NCBI GenBank assembly: GCA_963970005.1
Contig: CAXAMN010018546.1
Coordinates: 1 to 64,000, forward strand
Origin: Durusdinium trenchii
Lineage: Eukaryota; Sar; Dinophyceae; Suessiales; Symbiodiniaceae
DNA length: 64,000 nucleotides
Direction: 5' to 3'
The first letter of the stretch is position 1. Each line of letters begins with the position of its first letter. The notes below the pieces were generated by a model. It did no database searches, was not told the origin of the DNA, and saw only the letters and a program-made list of their open reading frames with translations. Position numbers and translations under genes: made by a program. This document shows, one piece after another, positions 11,049-22,465 of this stretch.

Positions 11049-13264
11049 ATGGATTCCAGTTTGCGAGCGGATATTGAATCCCGCCTGAGCCGTGCTTTGG
11101 ATGGTGAGCAGCTGGTGGTCAATGTCCACGCCATCATGGACACATTGGAGAAAGCGGGCTTGGTCTACAAGGCCAAGTTGCCGCCGCAACAAGTCGGTGC
11201 CCATCCTCAGAATCGTGATGGGCTTGGCGTCGTTTCCGATGCAGTTCATGATTTGCTGGACTCGATTGCAGAAGTCGGGTACATGCCACAAAAAGTGGAC
11301 GCTGTTGCTGTTGAGATTCCAGACGGGAGTGAGGGAGACGAAATCCGTCGATTCAATCACCAATTGGTTGGCATGTCTTCGGGACGCTTGGGTGTGATGC
11401 AGGCTGACAAGCTCCGTGCGGCGACGCTGTGCGGATCCCACACCAATAACGGTGTGGAACACAACAACGAACGGATCACAGTGGATGGAAAACTTTCACT
11501 TCAAAAGATCCAGGAGCGAGATCCAGGGCTTCACGATGCTATCGTGAATGGTTTGCCGTGGCGCATGATAACCAAAGCAGTTGCCCAGAATTTCCCTGAA
11601 TTGCTACCTTTGATCCAGCAGTGTGGCAACGCCAGCCTGGTCAAAGGCGAGGGTGAATTGCAAATCCTGATAAGGCTACATAATGTCTTCATCCAAGAGA
11701 AAAAAGATGGCCTGATGCCTGACTACCAGCGCATCAAGAAGAGAGCGCTTGCAAGTCGGCCAGCGTGTGCGAAATCAGCTCCCCATTTGTACCAGTTCAT
11801 GCTGAAATTTGCAGGTGGCCAAGATGGCAGTTTCTTGGCGGAAACGGAACAGTTTTGCCGAGCTCATGGCTCTTCCACAAAGAGCCTTGGTCCTGCCTTG
11901 TGGGAGATCTTGGCTGCAGATGTGAAGGGCCGAACAGACCAACATGTGTGGGTCCGTCACGCTTTCAAATTGGCATGGGTGAAAGACATTGGCACGCCGT
12001 CAGATATCAAGAGATGCCTGCACTCTAAAGAATTTGCAAAGAGGTTGGAGGTTGCCAACCAGCTCATGTCGGAGACAAAGGGCATCGTAGACAAGCTTGG
12101 CATGCCCTGGGCCGTGGATGGCAAGGTTGCTGCTGCGCTTGGGTTTACTCACATTGCAATGGCAGCTTTCCTGTTGAATGCCAAGATTCCTGGCGAGTCC
12201 TATCATGACTCATTGGAGGGCATTGCGCACGATTTCGTGCCTTGGAATGTACTTTGGTCAAACTTGCATGCCGTGACAAAGCCTACATGTCGTGTTCTGC
12301 GCTTTGCGCTCGACTTGTTAAATAGTGTTGTACACAGAGAGCTATGTATCGCGGCCCAAGTGTACCATTCCAGGGCATCACCCAGAAGGAATTGGCATCC
12401 CCGTGGGCAGATTTTGCGCAGAAACGTGACACCGATTCATCGCGCGCATCTGCTGGAGGTGACCGCTTGAGGGAACTTGATCAAGGTGGCATGGTCAAAA
12501 ACCCACAGGATTGCATGGCAGGTGCTGGGTTTGCTGTAGGGTCATTCGTCAAACGTAAAGCCACACAAGAGCATGGTCAGATCTCCGGAGTGACTCAAGA
12601 CCTGGTTCGTGTGAAGCAGCCTGATGGCACTGTCCTGAAGGTTCCTATCAAGGCTTTCCTTTCAGGAGAGTGGGCCCGGTTCACCCCAAAGGCAGAGGCT
12701 ACGGTGGTCGATGACTTGTCACTGTTTAAGCCTAGTGATTTCTCAGATTGGAAGGTCTTGAATGAGAAGGCACGAATCGTGCTGGAGTTGGCACAGCTGC
12801 ATATGAGGCATGAAGCTGAAGCATGTGATTCTTTGAGGGTTGTCGTGAAACCAAACCGGGCATGCATTGTAGCCAAGCCCTTGAAGAAATTGACTCTGGT
12901 ACCAGCGACCGTGAACATCAAGTATGACACAGAGCCTTCACCTGACCGCTACGTGATCCAGTCAAATGGTATGGCATTTACTTTGAACCCCACGGTGATC
13001 TTTCCAAAAGAGGATGGCGAATCTGGCTTTGTCACACCGTTTTGGTTTGTGGAGACAACATCCAAAGTTGAAGAAGCTACCATGAAGGTGACACTGGTGC
13101 AGGTTGGAACCCCCAAGATTCAAATCCCCATTCTGACGAACGTTAGCCAACTCAACAAGGGTGACCGCCTGGCCATCTACAAGAAGAAGGTGACGAAGGA
13201 AGCAGAGCCTCTCGATGTCTCTCCGGCGGCGAAAAAGCGTCGAAGAGAGAAAGGCCCTGAGTGA
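11049..13264 (+). CDS. Large conserved dinoflagellate-type protein of unknown function (two frames, probable intron or frameshift)
   Basis: I start at ATG 11049 (MDSSLRADIESRLSRALDGE), just after a possible splice acceptor (TTGCGCAG). The first part runs to about 12300 and includes LPPQQVGAHPQNRDGLGVV, GSHTNNGVEHNNE and ERDPGLHDAIVNGLPWRMI. The second, in another frame from about 12344 to TGA 13264, has DRLRELDQGGMVKNPQDC, AGAGFAVGSFVKRK, VPATVNIKYDTEPSPDRYVI, GFVTPFWFVETTSKVEEATM and a nuclear-localisation-like KKRRREK tail. I recall these two halves joined in many dinoflagellate gene models, so a short intron or one frameshift at 12290-12345 is likely. No catalytic motif is evident. It heads a co-oriented set of frames to 26.2 kb, and a 68-bp piece of it is repeated at 23.93 kb. 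Confidence 0.65.
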
Positions 13265-13595
13265 AAAGGACATCGAGCCTGTGGAGTCGAGCCTGATGGA
13301 GAAAGAAACAATTTGACTTGTGTGTGTTTTTCATTGGTTTGCAATGAGCAAGCTCGCACGCATGCTTTGAGGCAGCAGTGCAGGGCCACCATGCACGCAT
13401 GCATGCATGGAGTTTCGAAACAGTTTTGATCACTTCATGTTGGACCGTCATGTACTGTGCATGTTTCTGGTTGTCTTTGGCATTGAGCAAACTCGCACGC
13501 AGTGCAGCAGTGCAGGGTCTTCACGCATGCTTCAATCATGTTTGTCTGAGTGGATCAAACTTCTGAGTGTGAGTTTGTTGTTGCTGCCGCCGCCC

Positions 13596-14135
13596 ATGTC
13601 CATGGAGCTGATTCGCCAATACAAGATTGTGGCAAAAGAAGGGACATGGACCCCAACACAGAAGGAAGAGTGCGGAAGGAGCTGGTTTCCAAAGTGGGAC
13701 CGCGGATTTGTCCACTTTGTCACAGGGAGATCTCTAGACTTGCGGAAGGAGAAGGAAGGTGGGACGGTGGACACCATCTATTACCAACAGCTCCTTGAAA
13801 TTCAGCAAAAGGCCTGCAACGCAGCTCTGGCGCAAGCCATCTCAGATGATGAGACTGAGGAGCCCAAGCGCAAGAAGATGAAGGCCAAATCCAAAGTCCA
13901 CCAACAGTGGGCACCGCACAGCGTGAAGATTGAGATGCCTGGGTTCGTCTCATCCAAGGGTGAGTCTTTTGAGCCCATTCATGCATTGGCACTGTTTGAA
14001 GGTGTTGGAACACAACACATTTGGTTAGAGCTTTCTGTTGCAAATTTAGAGCACTTGAAGGAAGGCATCCGCTCTTCTCATCCAGTCGAAAGGAAGGTTG
14101 TTAGCAAGGCCAAGCCGGCCCAACCTAATGCTTAG
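13596..14135 (+). CDS. Small basic/acidic protein, unknown function
   Basis: The ATG at 13596 (MSMELIRQYKIVAKEGTW) leads to about 179 residues ending TAG at 14133-14135. An N-terminal globular part with GRSWFPKWDRGFVHFVTGRS is followed by an acidic-then-basic linker (DDETEEPKRKKMKAKSK) and a C-terminal part with GFVSSKGESFEPIHALALF and LSVANLEHLKEGIRSSHPVE. It lies 330 bp after the preceding gene on the same strand. The spacer has two related GC-rich copies (13345-13420 and 13480-13540) with GCACGCA and CAGTGCAGGG words. I recognise no domain. Confidence 0.55.
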   Translation: MSMELIRQYKIVAKEGTWTPTQKEECGRSWFPKWDRGFVHFVTGRSLDLRKEKEGGTVDTIYYQQLLEIQQKACNAALAQAISDDETEEPKRKKMKAKSKVHQQWAPHSVKIEMPGFVSSKGESFEPIHALALFEGVGTQHIWLELSVANLEHLKEGIRSSHPVERKVVSKAKPAQPNA

Positions 14136-14671
14136 CACCACTTTGCCTTGCACACGCAGGAATATTTTTAAATTGCCGTCGGGAAACTGTCTATATAGTG
14201 TTTTTGAAATGTTTTGGAAATTGCGGTCACATGCAAAACAAGAACAAATGGATAAGGGACTGTCTCAGCGGATGTAGATTGAGAAGCTACATGTGTAGTA
14301 CACAAGTGTTTGGGACAGCTTGCAAGTGACACCTGCATCCGTGCATTTGTTCTGTTTCAAGCTCAGGCAAATGAAATACGAGTTGAAGATATTGAATCAA
14401 CAATGTGTAAGAACTTAGAACCGAAGTTTGTTCCAGCACTTTGGACATGCTTTATCCATTGAGTCATTCTTCCACGGTTCAAAATCAAATTGCAATTCGA
14501 TTTACACATCAAGCTGCTCCTGCGTCTCCTTAAGCGCATGGCATTTACACATCACTTTGCTCCTAGCTGGCAGTTTCCACCCACACTCTATCCATGGACT
14601 TGCAAGTCTTCACCTTTCACAGACTGCCACATACTCACAACTCCCATCTCACCTGACTTGGCGCCGCCGCG
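14136..14671. other. No supported gene
   Basis: AT-rich spacer with only short frames, probably intronic or intergenic. Confidence 0.5.
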
Positions 14672-14934
14672 ATGACGTCGTATGTGGCATACATCCCTGA
14701 GCCGTTGGAGGCACCAAACTGTACTGCTTTCCTTCTTTGGGGTTGTTCTTGTCGTGTCTCATTCCTTCACGAAATAAGACCATGCAGTGTAGTTCATTCA
14801 CGCAGGGTGAGGCGGAGTTCTTCTTGGACATGGGGATGCTGGGCACGTTCAAGAAGGTCAACGATGGTTGGTGCAGCCCATGGGGCCACGCTCAGCTGGT
14901 CGCACCGAAAGCAGTGGAGGGTTCAGAACAGTGA
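14672..14934 (+). CDS. Short two-exon candidate gene
   Basis: The ATG at 14672 gives MTSYVAYIPEPLEAPNCTAF. After a possible acceptor (TTCACGCAG, about 14808) a second frame reads GEAEFFLDMGMLGTFKKV and DGWCSPWGHAQLVAPKAVE, ending TGA at 14934. The two pieces join in frame if about 50 bp is spliced out, but the donor is not obvious. Composition looks coding. I do not recognise the protein. It continues the co-oriented series of short frames. Confidence 0.4.
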
Positions 14935-15499
14935 AGGCAAGATTGGAAAAGTTTGTACACGTTGAAATCAAGTGCGGCCATGAATCTGACCCCCGCAAGT
15001 CATAGATTGAGTGCCACAAACCACTACTTTGGAGGGGACTTGCAAGGGTCAGATTTCATGACCCAATCCAAGTGGAAATCGGGCAGTCAAGTGCATTGAT
15101 TGAACATTATATATTGTAGTATGGTATTTTTGTTTTTGTGTGGTCGTTGCTTGTTGCTTGTCGCAACGTTCTGGAATGCAGGTGACACATATTGGAAGAA
15201 CGATGGCAACTCCAAAGATCCACCTGTCGAAGGTCATTTTGACAGCATTGATTTTTGGAAATTTGATCCTTATTATCGAAACGCGGGCGTTCCCATGGGA
15301 AGCCCGCTTGTATGCAAAACATGTACGAACGTGTAGTATTTGTTTGAGTGCCGTGTTCTGCTCGGAGGATGGCAGTATCGCAACGATGAGAAGGAGTGGT
15401 GTCCATCATCTTTGAAATTTGAAGTAAGCAAGGCAGTTGGGACACGTAAACTTGATGTGCTTTTCTGGCTCACTGTTAGCTGAGGCCCAAGGGGCCCAG

Positions 15500-15850
15500 C
15501 CAAAAAAACTAGCAGTCAAGAGGGTTTGCTGGGTAAGCTGACACTGAGTGGTTGCCTTTGAGCTCCCAGCCTTTGAGCTCCCAGGGCAAAAAAACACACA
15601 CACTCTGACATTGGTTTTCAGTTAATCGATTCCCAAGTGGAAAAAGGTGAGGGAACAGTAAGGCGAGCAACGCGTGACCTTACTACAGAAACATGATGCC
15701 ATTTGATTCTGCATATGAGCTCCCGGCGCGGTGTGTTTGAGGTGCTAGAGAGGTTTGGCAAACATGATGCCACTTGTTTCCGATAAGTTGAGTAACTCGG
15801 AATTGTCACCATTTGATTTTGATTTTGAATAACCTAGTTTGAATAACCTA
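15500..15850. repeat. Foldback structure, outer left arm
   Basis: Contains GAGCTCCCAGGGCAAAAAAA, GGTTTTCAGTTAATCGATTC and GCGAGCAACGCGTGACCTTA. The same words occur as the reverse complement at 19985-20235, in reverse order. Together with the inner arms this forms a nested inverted repeat centred near 17.7-17.9 kb. Confidence 0.85.
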
Positions 15851-16404
15851 GAAGTTTCACTATTACTTCCAAGCTTCTAGGTGTTGCCACAAAGAAACAA
15901 CAAATGGATGTAGGTATTGTTCCTGGTATCTGCGCCCCATTTCATTTGGACGGTGAGTTGAACTGAGTGGTTGAATGTTGCAATAACACTCAGTTGTTTT
16001 GTGATGTCTGTCCTGGAAACTATATCCAAACCATTGTATGTTTTTTGTTACTTAGTACGCAACATCTGATGCAGTGTGCGCGTGCAGTTTCACAGGGTTC
16101 AAATGTCATATCGTGAGATATATTTTGCTTCGCCTGCTTTATATTCTGATGATTTTTTGGGAGTAATTGCGTGGAAGGCACAAAGAAGGATTGCCTGCGG
16201 TATTGGTAAGCCACATACACTTCATTTAGGTTTCCTGAAATAACGGTGACTAGTGATCGATTACTTTTGGTATAAACACCGGATTTTGGTCTAAACACAG
16301 GAGTTTGGCCTAACATCACGAAGTTTTCTATTTTATATATCTTGCGAGAGATCGTGTGTGTAGCCATTCGCATCTGCATGGTTGGCCACTTGATATAGCA
16401 AACA

Positions 16405-16790
16405 GTTTTTTAATGTGTTTAAAACAGGCCTTTTGATTGTCTCATGTGGTTTTTAATTAGATTTCATGAACTGTCAGGATGGTCAAGAACTGCCGCACTA
16501 AGGAAAACTAAGGATTCGACATGCTAAGGGCCGGACTAAGGATCCCAAGCGCACTAAGGGCCGCACTAAGGAATGACTAAGGATTTGACTAAGGGCCGCA
16601 CTAAGGATTTCTAAGGTTTCGTGAATGACGATCTCAAGGCGCGAAAAAAAGAAACATTTAGGCCCCGCTGCGAAGCGGATTAGCCCTGAGAAGGGCATTC
16701 CTTTTTTGGGACTTGACATTTTTTGCCGGACTCTCTGTGGACTGCATGACCCAAGATTTGGAGGATCCAAATTTTGGTTTAAAGTTGCCT
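16405..16790. repeat. Foldback structure, inner left arm with CTAAGG subterminal repeats
   Basis: Near-exact inverse of 18590-18995. The arm holds seven or more copies of CTAAGG in phrases such as GGGCCGCACTAAGGA, then GCGAAGCGGATTAGCCCTGA and GACCCAAGATTTGGAGGA. The palindrome TTCATGAA followed by CTGT sits in both arms. Homology continues about 60 bp outside it, so TTCATGAA is internal to the arm and not a clean target duplication. Confidence 0.9.
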
Positions 16791-17576
16791 TCTTATGCCC
16801 TGGTGTTGAGAGCTCACCAGTTAGAGAGCTTGGCTTCACAGTAGTGCGCGAGCCCACTATGGCAGATGTCATTGTAGCGACACAATTGAAGGCCTTGCCA
16901 GAGAAAGCTCATCTATGCGCCCTTCTTCGTGGTAGCTATGTTTTGGACACGGCCACGCTGCGTGGAGAGCAGGGTTTCTGTGTCAAATTCACAGGAGTGG
17001 GGTGCCTGCAGCGCTGTGTCTGGGCTACTTCTGACTTCAAGCAGGACCCGTGACGTTTTTGCTGTGGACATGTGTGCAACAAAGTTTGATATTCCCAATG
17101 CAAGTAGTGTGACATCAGAAGCTGGATCGCAATGGTTTCCATTTTGACTTCATACTATACAACATGATTGCCAATCCTTGTCACCCCTTACCAGCCCTGG
17201 GCTTGCTTCAGAAGAAGCCCGATCTCTATAGTACCACGAGGACAGTTGTGGCTGATTGCCTGGCGCGATCTACATGGCAATGGTTGGACACGGTGGATGA
17301 GTTGCTGCAAGGCCGGGGAGTGAAATTCATCGCTCTGGTCACGCAAGGCAGAAGGAGGAGCAGGTAGGGTGTTTGGAAAGGAAGGTTCGTTTTGGTAGGG
17401 CGCTTGGTTTTTGGGCCGTCGGGCTTGCTACAAGCTATATAAATCAAACCAATGCTAAGTTCCCTCGCCAGGTGCTGCAGTTGGCAATGCAGCAACGGAA
17501 GGTGTCTGTTTTCACGTGGGAAGATGCTTTCAAAGCTTTTGCAACAATCGACCAAAATCTTTCTTTCATGGCCTGA
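16790..17576 (+). CDS. Unrecognised coding exons inside the foldback structure
   Basis: Between the inner arms, three + strand frames look coding. The first (about 16790-17053) includes ELGFTVVREPTMADVIVATQ and LPEKAHLCALLRGSYVLDTA. The second (17164-17367) includes MIANPCHPLPALGLLQKKPD and RSTWQWLDTVDELLQGRGVK. The third (about 17455-17576) includes QVLQLAMQQRKVSVFTWEDA. Spacing and frame changes suggest introns of roughly 90-110 bp, or decay. I do not recognise a family. If the arms are transposon ends, this would be the cargo or a captured gene fragment. Confidence 0.4.
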
Positions 17577-17695
17577 AGGGGCCCAGGGGTTTGGCGCATC
17601 CAAAAAAGGATGTGGATGCTGACAGCGTGCGCAGCTCTGGGGAAAACAACAAGTAGATTATCTGGGAATTTGCTGTGGCCCGAATCAACACCTAG

Positions 17696-17806
17696 CTCTC
17701 AACACTCGTGAGCGCTAGTGACCTCAACACTCGTGAGCGCTAGTGACCTCTAACATTCGTGAGCGACCCCCTAGCCCTCAACACTCGTGAGCGCTAGTGA
17801 TGTTGA
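17696..17806. repeat. Short tandem repeat CTCAACACTCGTGAGCGCTAGTG
   Basis: Four imperfect copies of a unit containing ACACTCGTGAGCG and CTAGTGA. Immediately after lies a palindrome TGGGTCAATTTGACCCA (about 17814-17830). Two copies of GCAAGTTTTTTCATC follow at about 18027 and 18081. Confidence 0.8.
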
Positions 17807-18175
17807 GATGAGTGGGTCAATTTGACCCACCCACCTGGGAATGAGTGATCGCTTGTGACTGCTCAGAGACCACCCCCCACCCAACGCAGCGTGCAAACGA
17901 TGAGGCCTCATCCCGTGCGGCCCAGTCAGCGTCCTTGCATGGTCCCCATGGGCCCTCAAATGTCACGAGCGCTCTTGGATTGTGAGATGGGTGGGTCAAA
18001 TCCACCCACTCACCTCAACGCCTTGCGCAAGTTTTTTCATCGTTGAATGATTTGAGCTTCAGGGTGACATTAATGCGGTGTGCAAGTTTTTTCATCATTG
18101 AATGTTTTAACGCGGGCGGCCGTTCATTCATGAGGCTTGAGTGGATCAAAGGTCAGGGTATTCGTTCCATTCGTC

Positions 18176-18364
18176 ATGGCCAACCGCCGCGGTGCTAAGC
18201 GCAAAGCGCGTGAATCGGGGGATGTCTTGAGCTGTGGCCTCCCTTGCAGAACACGTCATGGCGCGCCTCCTGCAAATGCATCCCGCTCAAAATGCACAGG
18301 GTTTTGCTTGTTCTCTATTTGGTTTGGAGTGCCAAGAATGGTCAAAAGGACACAAAATAGATAG
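18176..18364 (+). CDS. Short basic ORF, probable first exon
   Basis: ATG 18176 reads MANRRGAKRKARESGDVLSC and stays open for 62 codons, but after about 20 residues the composition no longer looks coding, so only a short first exon is credible. Unrecognised. Confidence 0.25.
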   Translation: MANRRGAKRKARESGDVLSCGLPCRTRHGAPPANASRSKCTGFCLFSIWFGVPRMVKRTQNR

Positions 18365-18589
18365 GGTCAAATGTATTACACAATCTGGTCAAGGAATTCT
18401 TTTGATGATAGCAAGTATTGATTTTGTGTCCTCTTGACCTGTCTTGGTGGTTTGGGCCTTCTGTTTTGGGAAACCATTTTGAGGTTGTCTCGGGCTTCCG
18501 ATTGGAATCGCTACAGCCAAGAGAGGTCGAAAGGAATTCTTTAAGTTGAACTTTTCCTCCAAAACGTGGCGGTGCCAAGTTTTGGTGGG

Positions 18590-18995
18590 TAAGTTCAACT
18601 TTAAAACAAGATTTGGTTCCTCCAAATCTTGGGTCGTGCAGTCCACAGAGAGTCCGGCAAAAAAATGTCAGGTCCCAGAAAAAGGAATGCCCTTCTCAGG
18701 GCTAATCCGCTTCGCAGCGGGGCCTAAATGTTTCATTTTTTCGCGCCTTGTGCAGATAGTCATTCACGAAACCTTAGAAATCCTTAGTGCGGCCCTTAGT
18801 CAAATCCTGAGTCATTCCTTAGTGCGGCCCTTAGTGCGCTTGGGATCCTTAGTCCGGCCCTTAGCATGTCGAATCCTTAGTCTTCCTTAGTTCGGCAGTT
18901 CCTGACCATCCTGAACTCAGAGCACAGTTCATGAAAGCAAAGAATGCGTGAGACAATCGGAAAAGCAATAAAGGCATGTTTTGGAAAAAACGGTT
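18590..18995. repeat. Foldback structure, inner right arm
   Basis: Inverse of 16405-16790. It reads TCCTCCAAATCTTGGGTCG, then TCAGGGCTAATCCGCTTCGC, then CCTTAG repeats, and ends with homology to the left flank outside TTCATGAA. One arm has small insertions relative to the other (for example about 10 bp at 18914-18925). Confidence 0.9.
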
Positions 18996-19099
18996 CTCCA
19001 GGGAAACCACATGTAATTTTCTTTTGTGTCCTTACCGCCAACTTGGCTGCAGCAAGTAGTACCGAAACTATCTTTATCCTGCTCTGCTAGTTTGCCCGG

Positions 19100-19434
19100 A
19101 TGGGAAAGAATCAAACTCTGAGCGATTTAAATCGCAAAGCCAGACGACGCGCTGAGCAGCTTGAGAAAGAGAAGAACAAGGCTGAAGAAGATCGCGCTGC
19201 GCTAGTAGCAACACAGAAGGAGCTTCAGCGGGAAAAGGCTACAACAATTGTTTTGGCGGCGCAGAATGAGCAGCTGAAGAAAAAAGTAGCGCGCCAGAAA
19301 TCAGAGAATGACCAGCTGAAGAGTGAGGTGTTGAACCGGAAAGAAGACAATGTGACACTGCTGAACTTGGCGTGGCAAGCCAAATATGCTCTTGAGGATG
19401 AGAGGGCAGCGAGGAAGGCAGGCGCAAAGTGGAA
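19100..19434 (+). CDS. Coiled-coil protein or exon
   Basis: ATG 19100 gives MGKNQTLSDLNRKARRRAEQ followed by a charged heptad-rich segment (EKEKNKAEEDRAALVATQKE, NEQLKKKVARQKSENDQLKS) typical of a continuous coiled coil of about 90 residues. The frame stays open to 19753 but turns hydrophobic and low-complexity after about 19434, where ACATTCCTGCG is repeated, so the exon probably ends there. A separate start at 19634 (MPKRSLLSNF) is followed by a donor-like GTGAGTTGG and may be another first exon. It lies between the inner and outer right arms of the foldback. Confidence 0.5.
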
Positions 19435-19984
19435 AGAAACATTCCTGCGCATTCTGTTTTGGAACGAAACATTCCTGCGTATTCCGTTTTGGTTCATGCT
19501 AAGCTTAAAAAAATTGTTGTTATTACGCAGTTTGTCTGAGGATTTGATTCTTCTTTTCCATTCCAGGTGGTCGAGGCGGAGCTACTACAGACTGCTGCTT
19601 CCACTTCCTCTTCATCTTCACATCGGCAGCGGCCATGCCCAAGCGTTCCTTGCTTTCAAACTTTGTGAGTTGGTTGCTCTGGTTCTTCTACGTTTCTGTC
19701 TGCTTTTTGATTTGCTCCTTTTGTGTTTGTTGGCGCCGTCTTGGCGATTCTAGTATCTAGTAGTGTATCTAGATGGTTGGCAGGGGGAGCCCTTCAATCT
19801 TTGATGTTTTTTTGGTGGCGAGGATTCAAAGAAGGAGCCTGAAAGCAAGCAGGTGAGGAAGAGCTGACGGGCGGCGCTGAAGCAGCAACGGTGAGAAAAA
19901 ATGAAGTCAGCGGCCTGCTTGGTTAGACAGTGGCATGTGCATGACAAACGCGGGATTTATGGACATCACAAAGTTGCATTCTAG

Positions 19985-20235
19985 TCTGTATGGTGAAACT
20001 TCTAAGTTACTCAAATTGTCAGAATCAATTGGCATCATGTTTCTGTAGTAAGGTCACGCGTTGCTCGCCTTACTGTTCCCTCACCTTTTTCCACTTGGGA
20101 ATCGATTAACTGAAAACCAATGTCAGAGTGTGTGTGTGTTTTTTTGCCCTGGGAGCTGAAAGGCTGGGAGCTCAAAGGCAACCACTCAGTGTCAGCTTAC
20201 CCAGCAAACCCTCGCTGGGCCCTTTGGGCCAGTTT
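19985..20235. repeat. Foldback structure, outer right arm
   Basis: Inverse of 15500-15850: TAAGGTCACGCGTTGCTCGC, GAATCGATTAACTGAAAACC, CCCTGGGAGCTGAAAGGC. The TTAACTGAAAACCAA word also appears at 46436 and 47530. Confidence 0.85.
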
Positions 20236-20810
20236 TCATGACAGGTTGAGAGTTGATGTAAGCTTTGCTGTGGTCATGTTGGTCACTGTGCATGGTAAGT
20301 GGTATTGGTGTCACTGTGGCCTGCTCGTCAGGGCAGAAAGCGGCCTATTGATGACGCGGATGACAACGAGTTCGAGGTTGAATGAATGCATTTGCGTGGT
20401 TACTTGTGCAGGGTGGAGCACTTCGCTTGCTTGTTGTTTTTTTGGAGGGGGTTTGTGAGCGCCCATGTAACCTTGCTATCAGGAGGTGATTGACGAAGCC
20501 GCTGAACCGCACACTTCGAGCGCATCCAGACCTGACCCCACATCCACGGAGGCCTGAGGTTGAGAAACAAACCATTTCTATATTGGCATCTGATACTGCT
20601 TGCTCGCAAAAAGCATTCTTGTGGACTTGTGGGGCCTTGTGACATCTCCTCACATGGCATTTGAACCCAGGAGCTTGGAATAGCAGCGAAAGCTCACAAG
20701 AAGAAGGCTTGTCTCGTGACAGGTGTTCGTACGTCCGCCACATGTTTGATGAGTTGAGTTGCTTGCCTGTGAAAGTTGCTTGTCTCATGATGTGAGTTGC
20801 TTGTCTCCAC

Positions 20811-21122
20811 ATGTCGGCCTGTGCGTTCCAGGCGATGCCAAAAGGATCATCTACCTCGAAATTCTCGACTTTGCCAACGCCGCCTCCAAAGCCCAGCCTG
20901 CGTCTTTGTCCCCCGCCGCCACCACCGCCACTGGCGCCCAGTCCTCGAACTCTACCGCCAACACCGCCACCGGTACCGAAACTGCCGATCCCTCCTGCAC
21001 CGCCAGCTCCACCAGCACCGCCATCTTCACGCCACCCTTTCCCCCCAGATCCTCCAACAATGCCACAGGTTCCGAAGGCGTTGGTTGTCATTGTGTTTGG
21101 CATGCACTTGATATCATTCTGA
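20811..21122 (+). other. Pro-rich (+) / Gly-rich (-) low-complexity frame
   Basis: CCNCC-biased sequence gives long open frames on both strands: PPPPPPPLAPSPRTLPPTPP on + and GGGVGGRVRGLGASGGGGGG on -. The base composition alone keeps both open, so coding is not proven. The + strand agrees with its neighbours. Confidence 0.3.
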
Positions 21123-21357
21123 AGCTTGACCTTTGGATTCGTAAACATGTTGCGCACGCAGGTATGTCTCGCGTGTAGTTTGTCATAGTTTGGCCATGTT
21201 TCTCCTGGCCAGGCACTTCAACCATGGGCGGCTGCGTTGACCCGGGATGTGAGTGGAAGGGGGTGGTACATGGGGAACCGCTTCTTTGACAATGACGGCA
21301 ATTTGATGCCGTGACTTGGTTGCATGAGGACTTGCGTGAACTTGAGTGACAATGTTG

Positions 21358-21492
21358 TAATTTTCCCCTTGGATTGGCCTCCAAAAAAAGACCCCCACAA
21401 GTCCGGTTCGACCTGCTTGAAATGCAGGTTTTGAAGGGGGAAAACCGGACTTGTGGGGGTCTTTTTTCACAGGCCAATCCAAGTGGAAAATT
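21358..21492. repeat. Long perfect-looking hairpin, MITE-like
   Basis: Left arm 21358-21411 (AATTTTCC, CTTGGATTGGCCT, GACCCCCACAAGTCCGGTT) is mirrored by 21442-21492 (AACCGGACTTGTGGGGGTC, GGCCAATCCAAG, GGAAAATT) across a loop of about 30 bp that itself holds CCTGC / GCAGG. About 50 paired positions with few mismatches. Confidence 0.85.
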
Positions 21493-22248
21493 AGCAGGGA
21501 GAGAATGCTGCTGAGTGAACTTAGTTGCATGACCTTTTAGCTGTACACTTGGTCGCGTGATCACTGAAACACATTTCATCTAAGGGTTGATCTACGCCGC
21601 GTAGCAGGGGCCAAGGGTGGCACGGTCGAGCGTGGGCGGCGGTGACTTGTTCGCATGGGGTGGAAACATCGCAAAACACCTTGGGCTTGTTTGCTGACCT
21701 TGGGCTTGTTTGCTTGGGCTTGGGTTCATTGGGGAGCGTGCCCAGGTGGACAAACTGGCTTCTGCCACTTTGAAGCTTGCTGAGGCAAGTGGCAATCGTC
21801 GACGCGGTGTTCGAAGCTGTTTGATAGACTTGTGGGGCCGTCGTCCAAAGCTGTGCACACATCTGCAAACAAGTCATTCACAACTGCGTCATTCACAACC
21901 GTGGCAGGGGCGATCGAATGAGGACACCAGTGATCCATGCGGTGATGCACGCGGCCCGGGGCAGGGCTAGTGAGAGATGGTGGTAAATCTATGAGACATT
22001 GTACTGAAGCAACAATGGTCATTTAACTCTTCAACGCAACACATGTTGTTTATCACGTCTCATGTCAAGAAGCTGGCCGCTAGCCCTGCAGTGTATGATC
22101 CACTTCGTTCTTCGTCTGTGACACGGTCACTGGAAGTGGAGAGGTAAGAAAAGTGTGCTTGTCACAGGAAATTTAAGGCAGATGTGTTTTCGAAACTCTG
22201 TTGTTGGTCGACTTTGGGACTGTGTTGGCTGTTTGGGAGTGACACTCA

Positions 22249-22465
22249 GAGTTTATAGATTGATAAGCTTTTTGTGTTTGATCTGCGTTTTTTTATAGAT
22301 TGATATTTTTTTGTGTTTGATCTATGGTTTTTTATAGATTGATACAATTTTTGTGTTTGATCTATGGCTTTTTTTTATAGATTGATAAAATTTTTGTGTT
22401 TGATCTATGACTGTCTTATAGATTGATACACTTTTTGTGTTTGATATATAGTTTATTTATAGATC
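22249..22465. repeat. About 45-bp AT-rich tandem repeat, five copies
   Basis: Units contain TATAGATTGATA, then a run of T, then TGTGTTTGATCTATG. ATAGAT and ATCTAT in each unit can pair. The array lies in a gene-free stretch from about 21.5 to 23.25 kb. Confidence 0.9.

Noticed and set aside
16463..18936. TTCATGAA as an 8-bp target duplication of a hAT-type element
   Set aside because: The word is a palindrome and inverted homology continues beyond it on both sides, so it lies within the arms.
20345..21157. 270-residue Gly-rich - strand frame as a gene
   Set aside because: Length is explained by CCN-biased composition; the opposite strand is equally open and neighbours are on +.
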